Origin: Arthrobacter sp. MYb229
Lineage (GTDB): Bacteria > Actinomycetota > Actinomycetes > Actinomycetales > Micrococcaceae
DNA: 64,000 nucleotides
Reading direction: 5' to 3'
Assembly: GCF_002975405.1 (NCBI RefSeq)
Contig: NZ_PCPS01000005.1
Location: 62,001-126,000, forward strand
Under the pieces are notes generated by a model that did not search any database, was not told the DNA's origin, and was given only the letters and a program-made list of their open reading frames with translations. How positions within the stretch are numbered: the first letter of the stretch is position 1; each line of letters begins with the position of its first letter. Positions 35,924-45,373 of this stretch are shown one piece after another. The position numbers were made by a program, and so were the translations under genes.

Positions 35924-37555
35924 ATGGAACTATCACCCTCAGCTCATGAAGATACCTTCACCCGAGACCACCTCCCTCCACGGGAGCTGTGGCCGACAAT
36001 GGAATTCACCTTGCCCGAGCTGCAATACCCGGAACGGATGAATGCCGCGCAGGTCCTGATCGACCAGACCGTGGCGGATTTCGGCGCGGATCGCACCGCG
36101 CTGCTGGCTCCGGATGGCACCAGTCTTTCCTACGGCAAGTTGCAACGCCAGGCCAATCAGGTTGCCCAGGTGCTGGTCGAGGACTATGGCCTGCGTCCCG
36201 GAAACCGGGTGATGCTGCGCGGGCCGAATAATTCCTGGCTCGTCGCCTCCTGGCTTGGCGTGCTCAAGGCCGGCGGAGTAGTGGTCACCACGATGGCGGC
36301 GCTGCGTGCCGCGGAGATCAGCAAGTTGGCCGAGCTGACGCGCCCGTTGCTGCTCATCACCGATCACCGTTTCGCCGACGACGCGCGGCAGGCTAGCAAC
36401 GGCGGGTATCCGGTCCTCAGCTACGGCGGCGCGGGCAACGATGACCTGGTCAAGCTGGCCGAGCGCAAATCAGGTGATTTTACTGCGGTGGATACGGCCG
36501 CCGACGATGTGGCATTGCTTGGACCGACCTCGGGCACCACCGGCGTTCCCAAGATCACCATGCATTTCCACCGCGATGTGCTGGCCAACGCGGACACCTT
36601 TGCCCGCTACATCCTCCAACCCACCCAGGATGACGTCTTTGCGGGGTCTCCCCCATTGGCATTCACCTTCGGCCTCGGTGGCCTGGTCGTATTCCCTTTC
36701 CGCTTCGGTGCCAGCTCGCTGCTGACCGAACGAGCCACACCGGTGGAGCTGGCCGAGTATTCCCATCAAGCCGGTGCGACCATCTTGTTCACCGCTCCCA
36801 CCGCATATCGCGCGATCCTCAAAAACGGCAAAGAGGACCTGCTCAAGCCGCTGCGCGTCGCGGTTTCCGCCGGGGAACATCTGCCGGCAGAAACCTGGCA
36901 TCAGGTCAAGGACGCCACGGGGCTGGAATTGGTCAATGGCATTGGCGCGACCGAGCTGCTGCACGTCTTCGTTTCCGCAGCGGGTCAGGACATCAGACCC
37001 GGCGCCACCGGCAAAGCGATTCCTGGCTTCCGAGCAACGGTCCTGGACGAAGCTGGCAACGAAGCCGCTCCGAACGAGCCAGGCCGGTTGGCGGTCATCG
37101 GGCCTACCGGATGCCGCTATCTCGATGACGAGAGGCAGCATAACTACATCTGCAACGGCTGGAATATCACCGGAGACATCTTCTACAAAGACGAAGATGG
37201 CTACTTTGTGTATCAAGCGCGCAGCGACAACATGATCGTCTCCTCCGGCTACAACATCGGTGGACCGGAGGTCGAACAGGCCCTCGACCAGCACCCGGAC
37301 GTGCTGGAGAACGCCGTGATCGCCCGCCCGGATCCAAACCGCGGATCGATCGTTTGCGCCTTCGTGGTCCTCGTCGAAGGTGCCGAGGCCAGCGATGCGA
37401 AGGTCAAGGAATTGCAAGACTTCGTCAAAGCCACGATCGCACCTTACAAGTACCCGCGCGAGGTCCGTTTTGTTACGGAGCTGCCGCGCAATCCCAGCGG
37501 CAAGCTGCAGCATTTCAAGCTCCGTGAAGCGGCCAACGGATCACCGGTCGCTTAA
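35924..37555 (+). CDS. Aryl-CoA ligase (2-aminobenzoate/benzoate-CoA ligase type)
   Basis: A 543-residue ANL-superfamily enzyme that adenylates an aromatic carboxylate and transfers it to CoA. The phosphate-binding GPTSGTTGVPK lies near residue 203. The SPPLAFTFGLGGLVVFPFR stretch is typical of 2-aminobenzoate/benzoate-CoA ligases. The C-terminal catalytic lysine is in PRNPSGKLQHF. It directly precedes the fused hydroxylase/reductase gene, as in aminobenzoyl-CoA clusters. Anthranilate or salicylate is the likely substrate (inference). Confidence 0.9.
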   Translation: MELSPSAHEDTFTRDHLPPRELWPTMEFTLPELQYPERMNAAQVLIDQTVADFGADRTALLAPDGTSLSYGKLQRQANQVAQVLVEDYGLRPGNRVMLRGPNNSWLVASWLGVLKAGGVVVTTMAALRAAEISKLAELTRPLLLITDHRFADDARQASNGGYPVLSYGGAGNDDLVKLAERKSGDFTAVDTAADDVALLGPTSGTTGVPKITMHFHRDVLANADTFARYILQPTQDDVFAGSPPLAFTFGLGGLVVFPFRFGASSLLTERATPVELAEYSHQAGATILFTAPTAYRAILKNGKEDLLKPLRVAVSAGEHLPAETWHQVKDATGLELVNGIGATELLHVFVSAAGQDIRPGATGKAIPGFRATVLDEAGNEAAPNEPGRLAVIGPTGCRYLDDERQHNYICNGWNITGDIFYKDEDGYFVYQARSDNMIVSSGYNIGGPEVEQALDQHPDVLENAVIARPDPNRGSIVCAFVVLVEGAEASDAKVKELQDFVKATIAPYKYPREVRFVTELPRNPSGKLQHFKLREAANGSPVA

Positions 37556-37624
37556 CCCCCTAATAACTTATCTGGGCCTTGCCGGCCCCCGCTCCCCTCT
37601 TTGGGGTTGTTGAAAGGACACATC

Positions 37625-40015
37625 ATGAAAATTGCAGTTATCGGCGGAGGCCCGGGCGGACTCTACTTTGCGGCCCTGATGAAGCAGCTCGATTCGAACC
37701 ACCAGGTCACCGTGTGGGAACGAAACGCAGCATCGGATACCTTCGGATTCGGCGTGGTGTTTTCCGACGAAACCCTGGGCGGCATCGGCAACGCCGACCC
37801 GGTGGTGGCCGAGTACATGTCACGGCGCTTCGCCCGCTGGAGCGATATCGACATCCACTTCCGCGACCAGATGCATACCGTAGGCGGGCAGGGCTTTGCC
37901 GCCATGAGCCGCAAGGAACTTCTCGAACTGCTGCAGCGTCGCAGCATCGAGCTGGGTGTGGATGTGCGGTTCTCCACCATGGCTCCGGACGTGGAGCAGC
38001 TCTCTGCCGAATACGATCTGGTGCTGGCCGCCGACGGGCTGAACTCCGCGGTGCGCACCAAGTACGCCCAGTCCTTCAAGCCTTCGCTGGATCCGCGCAC
38101 CTCCAAGTACATGTGGCTGGGCACCGACCAGGTGTTCGAGGCCTTCAAGTTCTTCGTCAAGGAAACCGCCGCCGGTACCATGCAGATCCACGGCTACCCG
38201 TACTCCGATGAGGGCTCCACCTTCATCGTGGAGATGCACGAGGATGTCTGGCGCGCAGCCGGGTTCGACGAGACCGAGAACGAGGTTTTCGCCCCCGGTG
38301 TGAGCGATCAGAAGGCGGTGGACAAGGTCACCGAAATCTTCGCCGACGAACTGGCCGGCTACAAGGTGCTGACCAACAACTCGAAATGGATCAACTTCAC
38401 CACGGTGCGCAACGAGAACTGGCGCCACGAGAACATCGTACTGCTCGGCGACTCCGCGCATACCGCCCATTTCTCCATCGGCTCGGGAACCAAGCTCGCC
38501 ATGGAGGATGCCCTGGCGCTGGCAGCCTGCCTGCACGAGCACGCGGACGTGGATCGCGCCTTGGCCGCCTATGAGACCGAACGCCGCCCGGTGGTGGAAT
38601 CCACCCAGCGCGCCGCCCAGGCCTCGCTGGAGTGGTTCGAGAATATCGGCCAGTACAAGGACCAGGACCCGGTGCAGTTCTGCTTCAACCTGCTCACCCG
38701 ATCCCGGCGCATCACCGCCGAAAACCTGAAGCTGCGCGATCCCGGATTCGCGCAGACCGTTGAGGCGAACTTCGCCAGGCTCAACGGGCAGCAGCACAGC
38801 GCCCCGGCTATGTTCCAGCCCTACACCCTAGGCGGCATCGAACTGGCCAACCGAGTGGTGGTCTCCTCGATGGACATGTACTCGGCCTCCGAGGGCGTCC
38901 CCGGGGAGTTCCACTTGGTGCATCTGGGTTCAAAGGCCCAGGGCGGCGCCGGGCTGGTGATGACCGAAATGGTCTGCGTTTCCGACATCGGGCGCATCAC
39001 CCCGGGCTGCACCGGGCTGTACAGCGATGAACAGGCCACCGCCTGGAAGCGCATCACCGAATATGTGCATTCCAACTCGCAGGCGAAGATCGGTGCGCAG
39101 ATCGGGCACTCGGGCCGCAAGGGCTCGACGAAGTTGATGTGGGAAGGCATCGACCAGCCGCTGGAAGAAGGCAACTGGGAGGTGCTGGCTCCAAGCGCGC
39201 TGCCCTACGGGGAAGGCTGCCATGTCCCCGTGGCAATGGACCGCACCCAAATGGATGAGGTCCGCCAGCAGTTCGTCGACGCTGCCCGCCGTGCCGATGC
39301 CGCCGGATTCGACGCGCTGGAAGTGCATATGGCCCACGGCTACCTGCTTTCCTCCTTCCTTTCCCCGCTGTCGAACCAGCGCACCGATGAATACGGCGGC
39401 AGCTTCGCCAACCGGCTGCGCTTCCCGCTGGAGGTACTCGACGCGGTGCGCGAGATCTGGCCGGCCGACAAGGCCTTGGGCGTACGTGTCTCGGCCACCG
39501 ATTGGGCCGAGGGTGGGAACACCGATGATGATGCGGTGCTGATCTCCCAAGCCTTCATCGAGCACGGCGCCCAGTTCATCGATGTGTCTTCCGGACAGGT
39601 CGTCAAGAGCGAAAAGCCCGCCTTCGGGCGCAGCTACCAGACCCCGTTTGCGGACAAGATCCGCAACCGAGTCGCCGCCGCGGCCGGGGTGGCCGTGATC
39701 GCCGTCGGCGCGGTATCCACCTGGGATGACGCGAACTCTATCCTGTTGGCCGGCCGTGCGGATCTGATAGCGCTGGGCCGCACCCACCTGTACAACCCGC
39801 AGTGGACGCTGCAGGCCGCGGCCGAGCAGGACTACGCCGGTGCCGCGGCTCTCTGGCCCAAGCAGTACAAGGCCGGGCGCCGCAAGCCGCCAAGCGCGCG
39901 CACCGATGCGGTACGCCCTCGCCTGTCCCTGCTGCCGCAGAATCAGGAAGAGGATCTGACCCATGTGCGCTGGACCCCGGATGCAAATGCCTCGGCCCTG
40001 ACAGCCAGCCACTAG
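37625..40015 (+). CDS. Fused FAD aryl-CoA 5-hydroxylase / OYE-type reductase
   Basis: A 796-residue fusion. Residues 1 to about 390 are an FAD monooxygenase (AVIGGGPGGLYFAAL at the N-terminus and LLGDSAHTAHFSIGSG near 275-290). From about residue 396 a complete old-yellow-enzyme domain follows (LANRVVVSSMDMY, FLSPLSNQRTDEYGGSFANR). This architecture is known for 2-aminobenzoyl-CoA monooxygenase/reductase and proteins annotated as bifunctional salicylyl-CoA 5-hydroxylase/oxidoreductase. It would hydroxylate, and perhaps partly reduce, the ring at C5. ATG 37625 has AGGA upstream. It ends the operon. Confidence 0.92.
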   Translation: MKIAVIGGGPGGLYFAALMKQLDSNHQVTVWERNAASDTFGFGVVFSDETLGGIGNADPVVAEYMSRRFARWSDIDIHFRDQMHTVGGQGFAAMSRKELLELLQRRSIELGVDVRFSTMAPDVEQLSAEYDLVLAADGLNSAVRTKYAQSFKPSLDPRTSKYMWLGTDQVFEAFKFFVKETAAGTMQIHGYPYSDEGSTFIVEMHEDVWRAAGFDETENEVFAPGVSDQKAVDKVTEIFADELAGYKVLTNNSKWINFTTVRNENWRHENIVLLGDSAHTAHFSIGSGTKLAMEDALALAACLHEHADVDRALAAYETERRPVVESTQRAAQASLEWFENIGQYKDQDPVQFCFNLLTRSRRITAENLKLRDPGFAQTVEANFARLNGQQHSAPAMFQPYTLGGIELANRVVVSSMDMYSASEGVPGEFHLVHLGSKAQGGAGLVMTEMVCVSDIGRITPGCTGLYSDEQATAWKRITEYVHSNSQAKIGAQIGHSGRKGSTKLMWEGIDQPLEEGNWEVLAPSALPYGEGCHVPVAMDRTQMDEVRQQFVDAARRADAAGFDALEVHMAHGYLLSSFLSPLSNQRTDEYGGSFANRLRFPLEVLDAVREIWPADKALGVRVSATDWAEGGNTDDDAVLISQAFIEHGAQFIDVSSGQVVKSEKPAFGRSYQTPFADKIRNRVAAAAGVAVIAVGAVSTWDDANSILLAGRADLIALGRTHLYNPQWTLQAAAEQDYAGAAALWPKQYKAGRRKPPSARTDAVRPRLSLLPQNQEEDLTHVRWTPDANASALTASH

Positions 40016-40042
40016 GCGGCAATTAGCCAAGCATTGCCGCAC

Positions 40043-40087
40043 TTGCCGGGTTCGCCGAACGACATCGTTCTGCGAACCCGGCAATTT
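40043..40087 (+). terminator. Intrinsic terminator of the aryl-CoA operon
   Basis: Outer arms 40043-40055 and 40072-40084 pair perfectly over 13 bp, inner arms 40057-40061 and 40066-40070 over 5 bp, and TTT follows. It ends the plus-strand operon that starts at 33615. Confidence 0.88.
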
Positions 40088-40285
40088 CCTGCCTTAAAAT
40101 CCGGCCCGGGACAGGGCCCAAGCTAGAAAATTCCCCAATCAACCGCAGAGGACTGTGCGCAACCGGCCCGAAGTGGCGTCCATTGGGCTGTGCATTGTTC
40201 AATCGTCCCGCCGCACGGACCCGCGGAAAACCGTGCAGTTCACCTCCCGCAGATATGTATGTTAACGACAACCACGAGGTTAAAA

Positions 40286-41728
40286 ATGAGCTCCTCATTA
40301 GAGCGCATCAAAAATCGCGAAGCAGGGCTTTCGCGCCAATTAAGTGCCAAACAGCTAAGTATGATTGCACTGGGCGGGGCCATCGGCACCGGTCTGTTCC
40401 TAGGCAGCAAGTTCGCAATTTCCTTTGCCGGACCCAGCGTCATCATCAGCTACGCCATCGGCGGATTTATCGCGGTACTGCTGATGGGCGCACTCGCCGA
40501 AATGACGGTGGCGCACTCGACTACAGGTTCATTTGGCGCCTTCGCGGAGCACTACATCAATCCTTTCACCGGGTTCATGCTCAAGTACCTGTACTGGTCG
40601 TGCATTGTTCTGGCGGTCGGCACCGAAATCACTGCGGTGGGCGACTACATGCAAATGTGGTTCCCCGAGGTGCCGCCGGTCATTTGGGTTGTCGGGCTGT
40701 CGGTGCTGCTCATCGGGGTCAATATGTTTAACGTCAAAGCCTTTGGGACCTTGGAATATTGGTTCTCGGCCGTCAAGGTGTTTGCGATCGTGGCGTTCAT
40801 CTTGCTGGCGGCCATATTGGTATTCGGCAAAACCGATCCTTCCTATGGTTTGGGCAACTACACCGCCGGCGAGGGATTCTTCATGGGCGGAATCCAAGGC
40901 GTATGGTTTGCGGTCGTGCTCTCGATCTTCTCCTATTTGAGCATCGAGATGATTGCGGTCGCCGCGGGCGAGGCCAAAGAGCCGGAATCGGCGGTCAAGA
41001 AGGCCTTCAAAGTTACCCTGCTGCGCTTATTTCTGTTCTATCTCCTGACCTTGTCGCTGATCTTGGCAATTGCACCGGTGGACGAGATCCTCCAAGGCGA
41101 CAGCCCATTCGTCACGGTCATGCAGGTCATTGGCATTCCGTTCGCCGACTCGCTGCTGAATTTCGTGGTGATCGTGGCGGCCTTGTCAGCGATGAATTCC
41201 CAGCTATACATCTCCACGCGCATGATGTTCTCCCTCGCCCGCGCCCGGCAGGCTCCGGTTGCCCTGGGCCGTCTGCGCAAGAATGGTGCACCGGTTAATG
41301 CCTTGTTGCTCTCGGCCGCTGGAATCGCGGTGGCGACTATCATCTACGCGACGAACCCGGAGAAGGGTTTTACCCTCATGATGGCCCTGTCGATGTTCGG
41401 GGCTATGGCCACCTGGTTGCTGATCTTCCTGACTCACCTGTTCTTCCGTCGCCAGCATGCCCGCACCGGGGAACCGCTGAAGTACAAGCTTTTCTTCTAC
41501 CCCCTCGGGTCGGTCCTGGGAGTCCTGCTCATGCTGGCGCTTTTAGTCACTACGCTCTTTATCGAAGAATTTAGACTCACCTTAATCTTCGGGATTCCCT
41601 TCGCGGCCGTGGTGGCCGGGTTCTACTTCCTCATGCGCAAACGCATGCGGGCCGCTCAAGAATCCGATGCATCCCATGAGGCAGCCGAAGATGAGCCAGA
41701 TTCCCTCACTTCGGTAGGAGTGGGCTGA
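40286..41728 (+). CDS. APC-superfamily amino acid permease
   Basis: A 480-residue, 12-helix permease of the amino acid transporter (AAT) family. The N-terminal LSMIALGGAIGTGLFLGS and helix-6 FSYLSIEMIAVAAGEAKEPE are diagnostic. ATG 40286 has GAGG 7 nt upstream, so the longer frame is not used. Its substrate is unknown; the catabolic setting suggests an aromatic or amino-aromatic acid, but that is only context. It has its own terminators on both sides. Confidence 0.9.
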   Translation: MSSSLERIKNREAGLSRQLSAKQLSMIALGGAIGTGLFLGSKFAISFAGPSVIISYAIGGFIAVLLMGALAEMTVAHSTTGSFGAFAEHYINPFTGFMLKYLYWSCIVLAVGTEITAVGDYMQMWFPEVPPVIWVVGLSVLLIGVNMFNVKAFGTLEYWFSAVKVFAIVAFILLAAILVFGKTDPSYGLGNYTAGEGFFMGGIQGVWFAVVLSIFSYLSIEMIAVAAGEAKEPESAVKKAFKVTLLRLFLFYLLTLSLILAIAPVDEILQGDSPFVTVMQVIGIPFADSLLNFVVIVAALSAMNSQLYISTRMMFSLARARQAPVALGRLRKNGAPVNALLLSAAGIAVATIIYATNPEKGFTLMMALSMFGAMATWLLIFLTHLFFRRQHARTGEPLKYKLFFYPLGSVLGVLLMLALLVTTLFIEEFRLTLIFGIPFAAVVAGFYFLMRKRMRAAQESDASHEAAEDEPDSLTSVGVG

Positions 41729-41776
41729 CCGAACTCACCGATGAGCTGCCCGGTCCCCAGGGAATGAGTTCAAAGG

Positions 41777-41820
41777 CGTGGCGTGCGCAGGATTTCTCAG
41801 CGCACGCCACGACTATTTTT
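41777..41820 (+). terminator. Intrinsic terminator after the permease gene
   Basis: Arms 41777-41788 and 41800-41811 are perfect 12-nt reverse complements and are followed by ACTATTTTT. This is a textbook rho-independent site. The rest of 41821-42015 shows nothing recognisable. Confidence 0.92.
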
Positions 41821-42015
41821 GGCTCCGCGTGGATACTTCTTGGGACGCCATCCGGAATTTTCGCACCGTCGGAGCACCTTTCGCTCATTGGCGATAGGCA
41901 GCAGGTTCGGGTCTTGGGCCGGATGCCGAGCTCTCAGCGCTCAGCAGATTAGAGGCTCCATTTGGGTGGAAGCGGTCGAGGCGGCGGCCGCTGACCGGAT
42001 ACCTGAAGCGCGCCT

Positions 42016-43668
42016 CTAGTGCCCCTTGAACGCTTCGGCCAGCCACCAGGCCCCGCCATCCGAGGCGATCTTCGCATCGATGACCAATGGTCCCGATGGG
42101 TCCGAATCCAGCCAGCGCTTCACCTCCTGTAGATCTTGCACCGTGCGCACCGTAATGCCCGAGGCGCCGAAGCCGCGGCCCAGAGCCGCGAAGTCGGTGT
42201 CAGGGAAGACCACCGAGCTCATGTCCGGGGTTTGCCCCGACTCAGCGAAGTGGTGCACCTCGGCACCATAGGCGGCATCGTTGTAGACGATGCAGACCAG
42301 CGGCATTTTCAGCCGCACCGCGGTGTCCAGTTCGGCGATGGCCATATGGAATCCGCCGTCCCCGGTGCCCAGCACCGGCAGCCGATCGGGCCGTGCCAGC
42401 CCGGCGCCGATCGCCGTATACAGGCCAAGGCCGATGGACTGGAACGCCTGGGTAAAGCAGAAGCCATGCTCATCGGGCACCGAGAGGTACTGGCTCGGGT
42501 AGCCCATGAAGTTCCCCGAGTCGACGCTGACCACGCGCCGCTCGGGCAGGAGCTCATCCAGCGCCTTACTCAGTGTCCGCGGATCGATTGCCGACTCCGT
42601 GGAGAGATCCTCGAACTCGACCTGCTGCCAGTGGATCCGTTCGGTCAGGCGCTTGCTGATCTCGGGGGTGCGATAGCCAACACAGGCGGAGACCTTCTCG
42701 CGGCGCAGCAGCTCCAGCACGTCGCGGGCGCATTCGGCGGAGTCCCCGACCACTCCCAGGTCGATCGGGCGGTTGGCGCCCAAGGCCGGTTCATCCAGAT
42801 CCACTTGGACGACCTTGGTTCGAGCGCCAATCAAATGGCCATGGCGCATGGTCCACATATTCAGGGCGCAGCCGAACCCGACGATCAGATCCGCGTCCGA
42901 GATCAGCTCGGCGGCCAGCGGCGAGGAGAAGCCGCCGGATATTCCGAGATTGAATTCATCCTCGTTGAACAAACCCTTGGCGACGGCCGAGGTAGCCACC
43001 AGTGCACCGGTGTGGCGGGCCAGAGAACGTATTTCCTCCTTGGCGCCGCGTCCTCCGCGTCCTGCGACGAAAACCGGGCGGCTGGCGTTCTCGATCAGCA
43101 CCGCCAGCGCACGGATCGAATCCCGGGAAGGACGCACCGGTTCACGGGGTATCACCTCGATCTCCTGGGTCGTTTCCGGGGCAGGCAGCACCTGGATATT
43201 CAACGGCAGATTCAGTACCACGGTGCGCCGGTCGTTGATCGCCGTGCGGTAGGCCCGGACGGTATCGGCCACGGCGCTTTGCGCACTGTGCACACGTTCG
43301 GAAACCGCGTAAACGGACGTGGCGAAAGCGTCCTGGTCCATGGCGAAATTCGAGTACACGGCGCTGGGTGCTGCCTCCGCGGCGAGGACGAGCAGCGGGG
43401 TGCGTGATTTGGCGGCCTCGCCAATTCCGGTGGCTGCGTTGGTCAACCCGCACCCCTGGTGCACGGAGACCACGCCCACCTTGCCGCTGGTGCGTGAATA
43501 GGCATCGGCCATCGTGGCCGCGCCGCCTTCGTGGCGTGCTTGGGTATAGGGCACTCCGTACTCGATCAGCGCGTTGGTGACGGCAAAGTTCCCGCTGCCC
43601 ACCACGCCGAAAGCATGTCCGATACCGAGGTCCGCGAGGGTCTTGCCAACGAGTTCTGCGACGTTCAT
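42016..43668 (-). CDS. Thiamine-diphosphate-dependent enzyme (decarboxylase/ALS-like)
   Basis: A 550-residue ThDP enzyme with all three domains of the acetolactate synthase/2-ketoacid decarboxylase group. The N-terminal catalytic glutamate region is YTQARHEGGAATMADAYSR, and the cofactor motif runs from GTGDGGFHMA to the asparagine in IVYNDAAYG. It is not an obvious biosynthetic AHAS, as no small-subunit gene is near. Beside a cyclase-family hydrolase it could decarboxylate an aryl-2-ketoacid such as isatinate (inference). ATG 43668 has AGGA upstream. Confidence 0.87.
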   Translation of the reverse strand: MNVAELVGKTLADLGIGHAFGVVGSGNFAVTNALIEYGVPYTQARHEGGAATMADAYSRTSGKVGVVSVHQGCGLTNAATGIGEAAKSRTPLLVLAAEAAPSAVYSNFAMDQDAFATSVYAVSERVHSAQSAVADTVRAYRTAINDRRTVVLNLPLNIQVLPAPETTQEIEVIPREPVRPSRDSIRALAVLIENASRPVFVAGRGGRGAKEEIRSLARHTGALVATSAVAKGLFNEDEFNLGISGGFSSPLAAELISDADLIVGFGCALNMWTMRHGHLIGARTKVVQVDLDEPALGANRPIDLGVVGDSAECARDVLELLRREKVSACVGYRTPEISKRLTERIHWQQVEFEDLSTESAIDPRTLSKALDELLPERRVVSVDSGNFMGYPSQYLSVPDEHGFCFTQAFQSIGLGLYTAIGAGLARPDRLPVLGTGDGGFHMAIAELDTAVRLKMPLVCIVYNDAAYGAEVHHFAESGQTPDMSSVVFPDTDFAALGRGFGASGITVRTVQDLQEVKRWLDSDPSGPLVIDAKIASDGGAWWLAEAFKGH

Positions 43669-43805
43669 CAGGAATTCCTTAGAGGCTTGTAGTTTGTCGC
43701 TGACGGCCTGGGCGTACCTGGCCGCCAGCGGTTCCGGGCAACAGCCCACGCGAGCAGCGCTGGCCTTACCCATATGGAATCGGACAAGCTAGTCGGCGGC
43801 GGCCG

Positions 43806-44573
43806 CTAGCTCAGTGCGAGAACCCGCGCGGGCGCCCCGGTGCCTCCAACGATCGGCAGCGGGGCGACCACGAGCAGCGCTCCGAAGACCGGCAGCTTAT
43901 CGAGGTTCTTCAGCGAAGTGATGCCGTACTTGTCATGGCCGAGCAAGAAGTTGTGCATCGGGAAAGGCGGATCGAGCAAGGCAGCGTTGCCCGCGTCGAT
44001 GCCCACGGTTTCCACGCCCACCCCGGAGATCACCAGCTCCTGGGCTATGTATTGGGCGCATTCGGCGGTGAATCCCGGGGTATGCGAACCCTGCTCATCG
44101 GTGTTCAGGAACGCTGCACTGTCTTCTCCGTATTGGTCCCATCCGGTGCGGAAGAGCAGCCATGAATTGGGCGGGAACTCGCCATGTTGAGCCTGCCAGG
44201 CTTTCAGATCATCAACTGTGATCAGGTAATCCGGACTCTCGGCGGTCTCGGCGCTGAAGTCCAGGACCACCGCCGGCCCGACCAGTCGCTGCGGATCGAT
44301 CTGTGACACGTCCTTGCCGTCCCGCCCCGAAATCCAATGGATCGGGGCGTCGATGTGCGTGCCGATATGCTCTCCGGTATGGATGTTATGGTGCTTCCAG
44401 AATGGGCCGGGTTCGTCATATGCGGAAACTTCCTCGATGCTGAAGTCTATTAAGTTGGAGAAGGGTTCCGGCAGCACAAGGGTCGGTGTATTGACGGAGA
44501 GCGGCGCCGTCAGGTCGTGAACAGTCACAGTTCCACTGGCGAGTGAAGACAGAACGTGGGCTAGCTGGGTCAT
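43806..44573 (-). CDS. Cyclase-family metal hydrolase (isatin hydrolase / kynurenine formamidase B type)
   Basis: A 255-residue member of the cyclase superfamily. The metal motif HTGEHIGTHIDAPIHW (near residues 69-84) is intact, and the downstream GIDAGNAALLDPPFPMHNFLL is family-like. Known members open isatin, N-formylkynurenine or other amide/lactam rings. ATG 44573 has GGAG 6 nt upstream. It lies upstream of the ThDP enzyme on the same strand, and a perfect 16-bp palindrome precedes it. The substrate is not decidable by eye. Confidence 0.88.
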   Translation of the reverse strand: MTQLAHVLSSLASGTVTVHDLTAPLSVNTPTLVLPEPFSNLIDFSIEEVSAYDEPGPFWKHHNIHTGEHIGTHIDAPIHWISGRDGKDVSQIDPQRLVGPAVVLDFSAETAESPDYLITVDDLKAWQAQHGEFPPNSWLLFRTGWDQYGEDSAAFLNTDEQGSHTPGFTAECAQYIAQELVISGVGVETVGIDAGNAALLDPPFPMHNFLLGHDKYGITSLKNLDKLPVFGALLVVAPLPIVGGTGAPARVLALS

Positions 44574-44618
44574 GAGAACTCCGATAACTGGCGAAAACTT
44601 GACTGGGCATTGAACATG

Positions 44619-44634
44619 CATGACGGCCGTCATG
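44619..44634. promoter_or_regulatory. Perfect 16-bp palindrome, candidate operator
   Basis: CATGACGGCCGTCATG reads the same on both strands and lies 46 nt upstream of the cyclase-family gene start. It has the form of a dimeric repressor site. The regulator is unknown. Confidence 0.55.
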
Positions 44635-44762
44635 ACCATTGGACGACTTCAACCTACCACCGAAGCCATGCCCCGAGAAGAGCTATGCGCATCAGGCGCG
44701 CACCAATTCCCGCCCGCGCTTCGCGGCACCGACCGGGCAAAGCCCTGCATTGGGCCAACCCC

Positions 44763-45266
44763 TTACTGCCGCCCACCACTTGCCTGGGCGTCGACAATGG
44801 TCTGCCGAATTTCCGCAGGCCAGGGCCCGGATCCCGATGACCCTTCAGGCACGCAGACGGTAATGACCTTGCCTTCGGCAGCAACTGCCAGACCGTTGCC
44901 CTCGAACGGGTGACCCCACACCCTAAAGGCAAAGTGCATGGAGCTGGTCCCCAATCTGTCGATGCGGATCGCCGCCGTTGCAGACTGCCCGAAATACAGC
45001 TTGGACTTGAAATCTATTTCCTGCCTGACCCGCGGTGAAATGGGAAAATAACCCTTCAGGCCGAGCTCTCTAAAGAGCTTCGACTCGGCGGCTTCAACGA
45101 AGCGCATGATCACCGAATTGTGCTGATGACCTGCAGCGTCCGTGTCAACCCATTCGACAGTTCGTTCCAGCGAGCTTCCGGCGAGCGCAGCCCCGAGGAA
45201 CTCGGACACCTCGGCCGCAACGGCTTCAGGCGTACCAGTCATTGGTTCCCGTCCATGGAAAGTCAT
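44763..45266 (-). CDS. Hotdog-fold acyl-CoA thioesterase (4HBT family)
   Basis: A 167-residue thioesterase with the 4HBT pattern: VEWVDTDAAGHQHNSVIMRFVEAAE contains the conserved Asp and His near residue 42-50, followed by YFPISPRVRQEIDFKSKLYFG. It could release CoA from an aromatic or hydroxy-aryl thioester. ATG 45266 has AAAGG 5 nt upstream. It is divergent from the aromatic-acid MFS permease and precedes the cyclase and ThDP genes on the same strand. Confidence 0.87.
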   Translation of the reverse strand: MTFHGREPMTGTPEAVAAEVSEFLGAALAGSSLERTVEWVDTDAAGHQHNSVIMRFVEAAESKLFRELGLKGYFPISPRVRQEIDFKSKLYFGQSATAAIRIDRLGTSSMHFAFRVWGHPFEGNGLAVAAEGKVITVCVPEGSSGSGPWPAEIRQTIVDAQASGGRQ

Positions 45267-45373
45267 GTTCACCTTTCTTTTATAGAACTATTGTAACGCA
45301 CGTCACTTTAAGGCAATAATACTGGCTAGGCCCATTCGGGCGCTAACGACCACCCCTACGCCAGGAGAACGGT

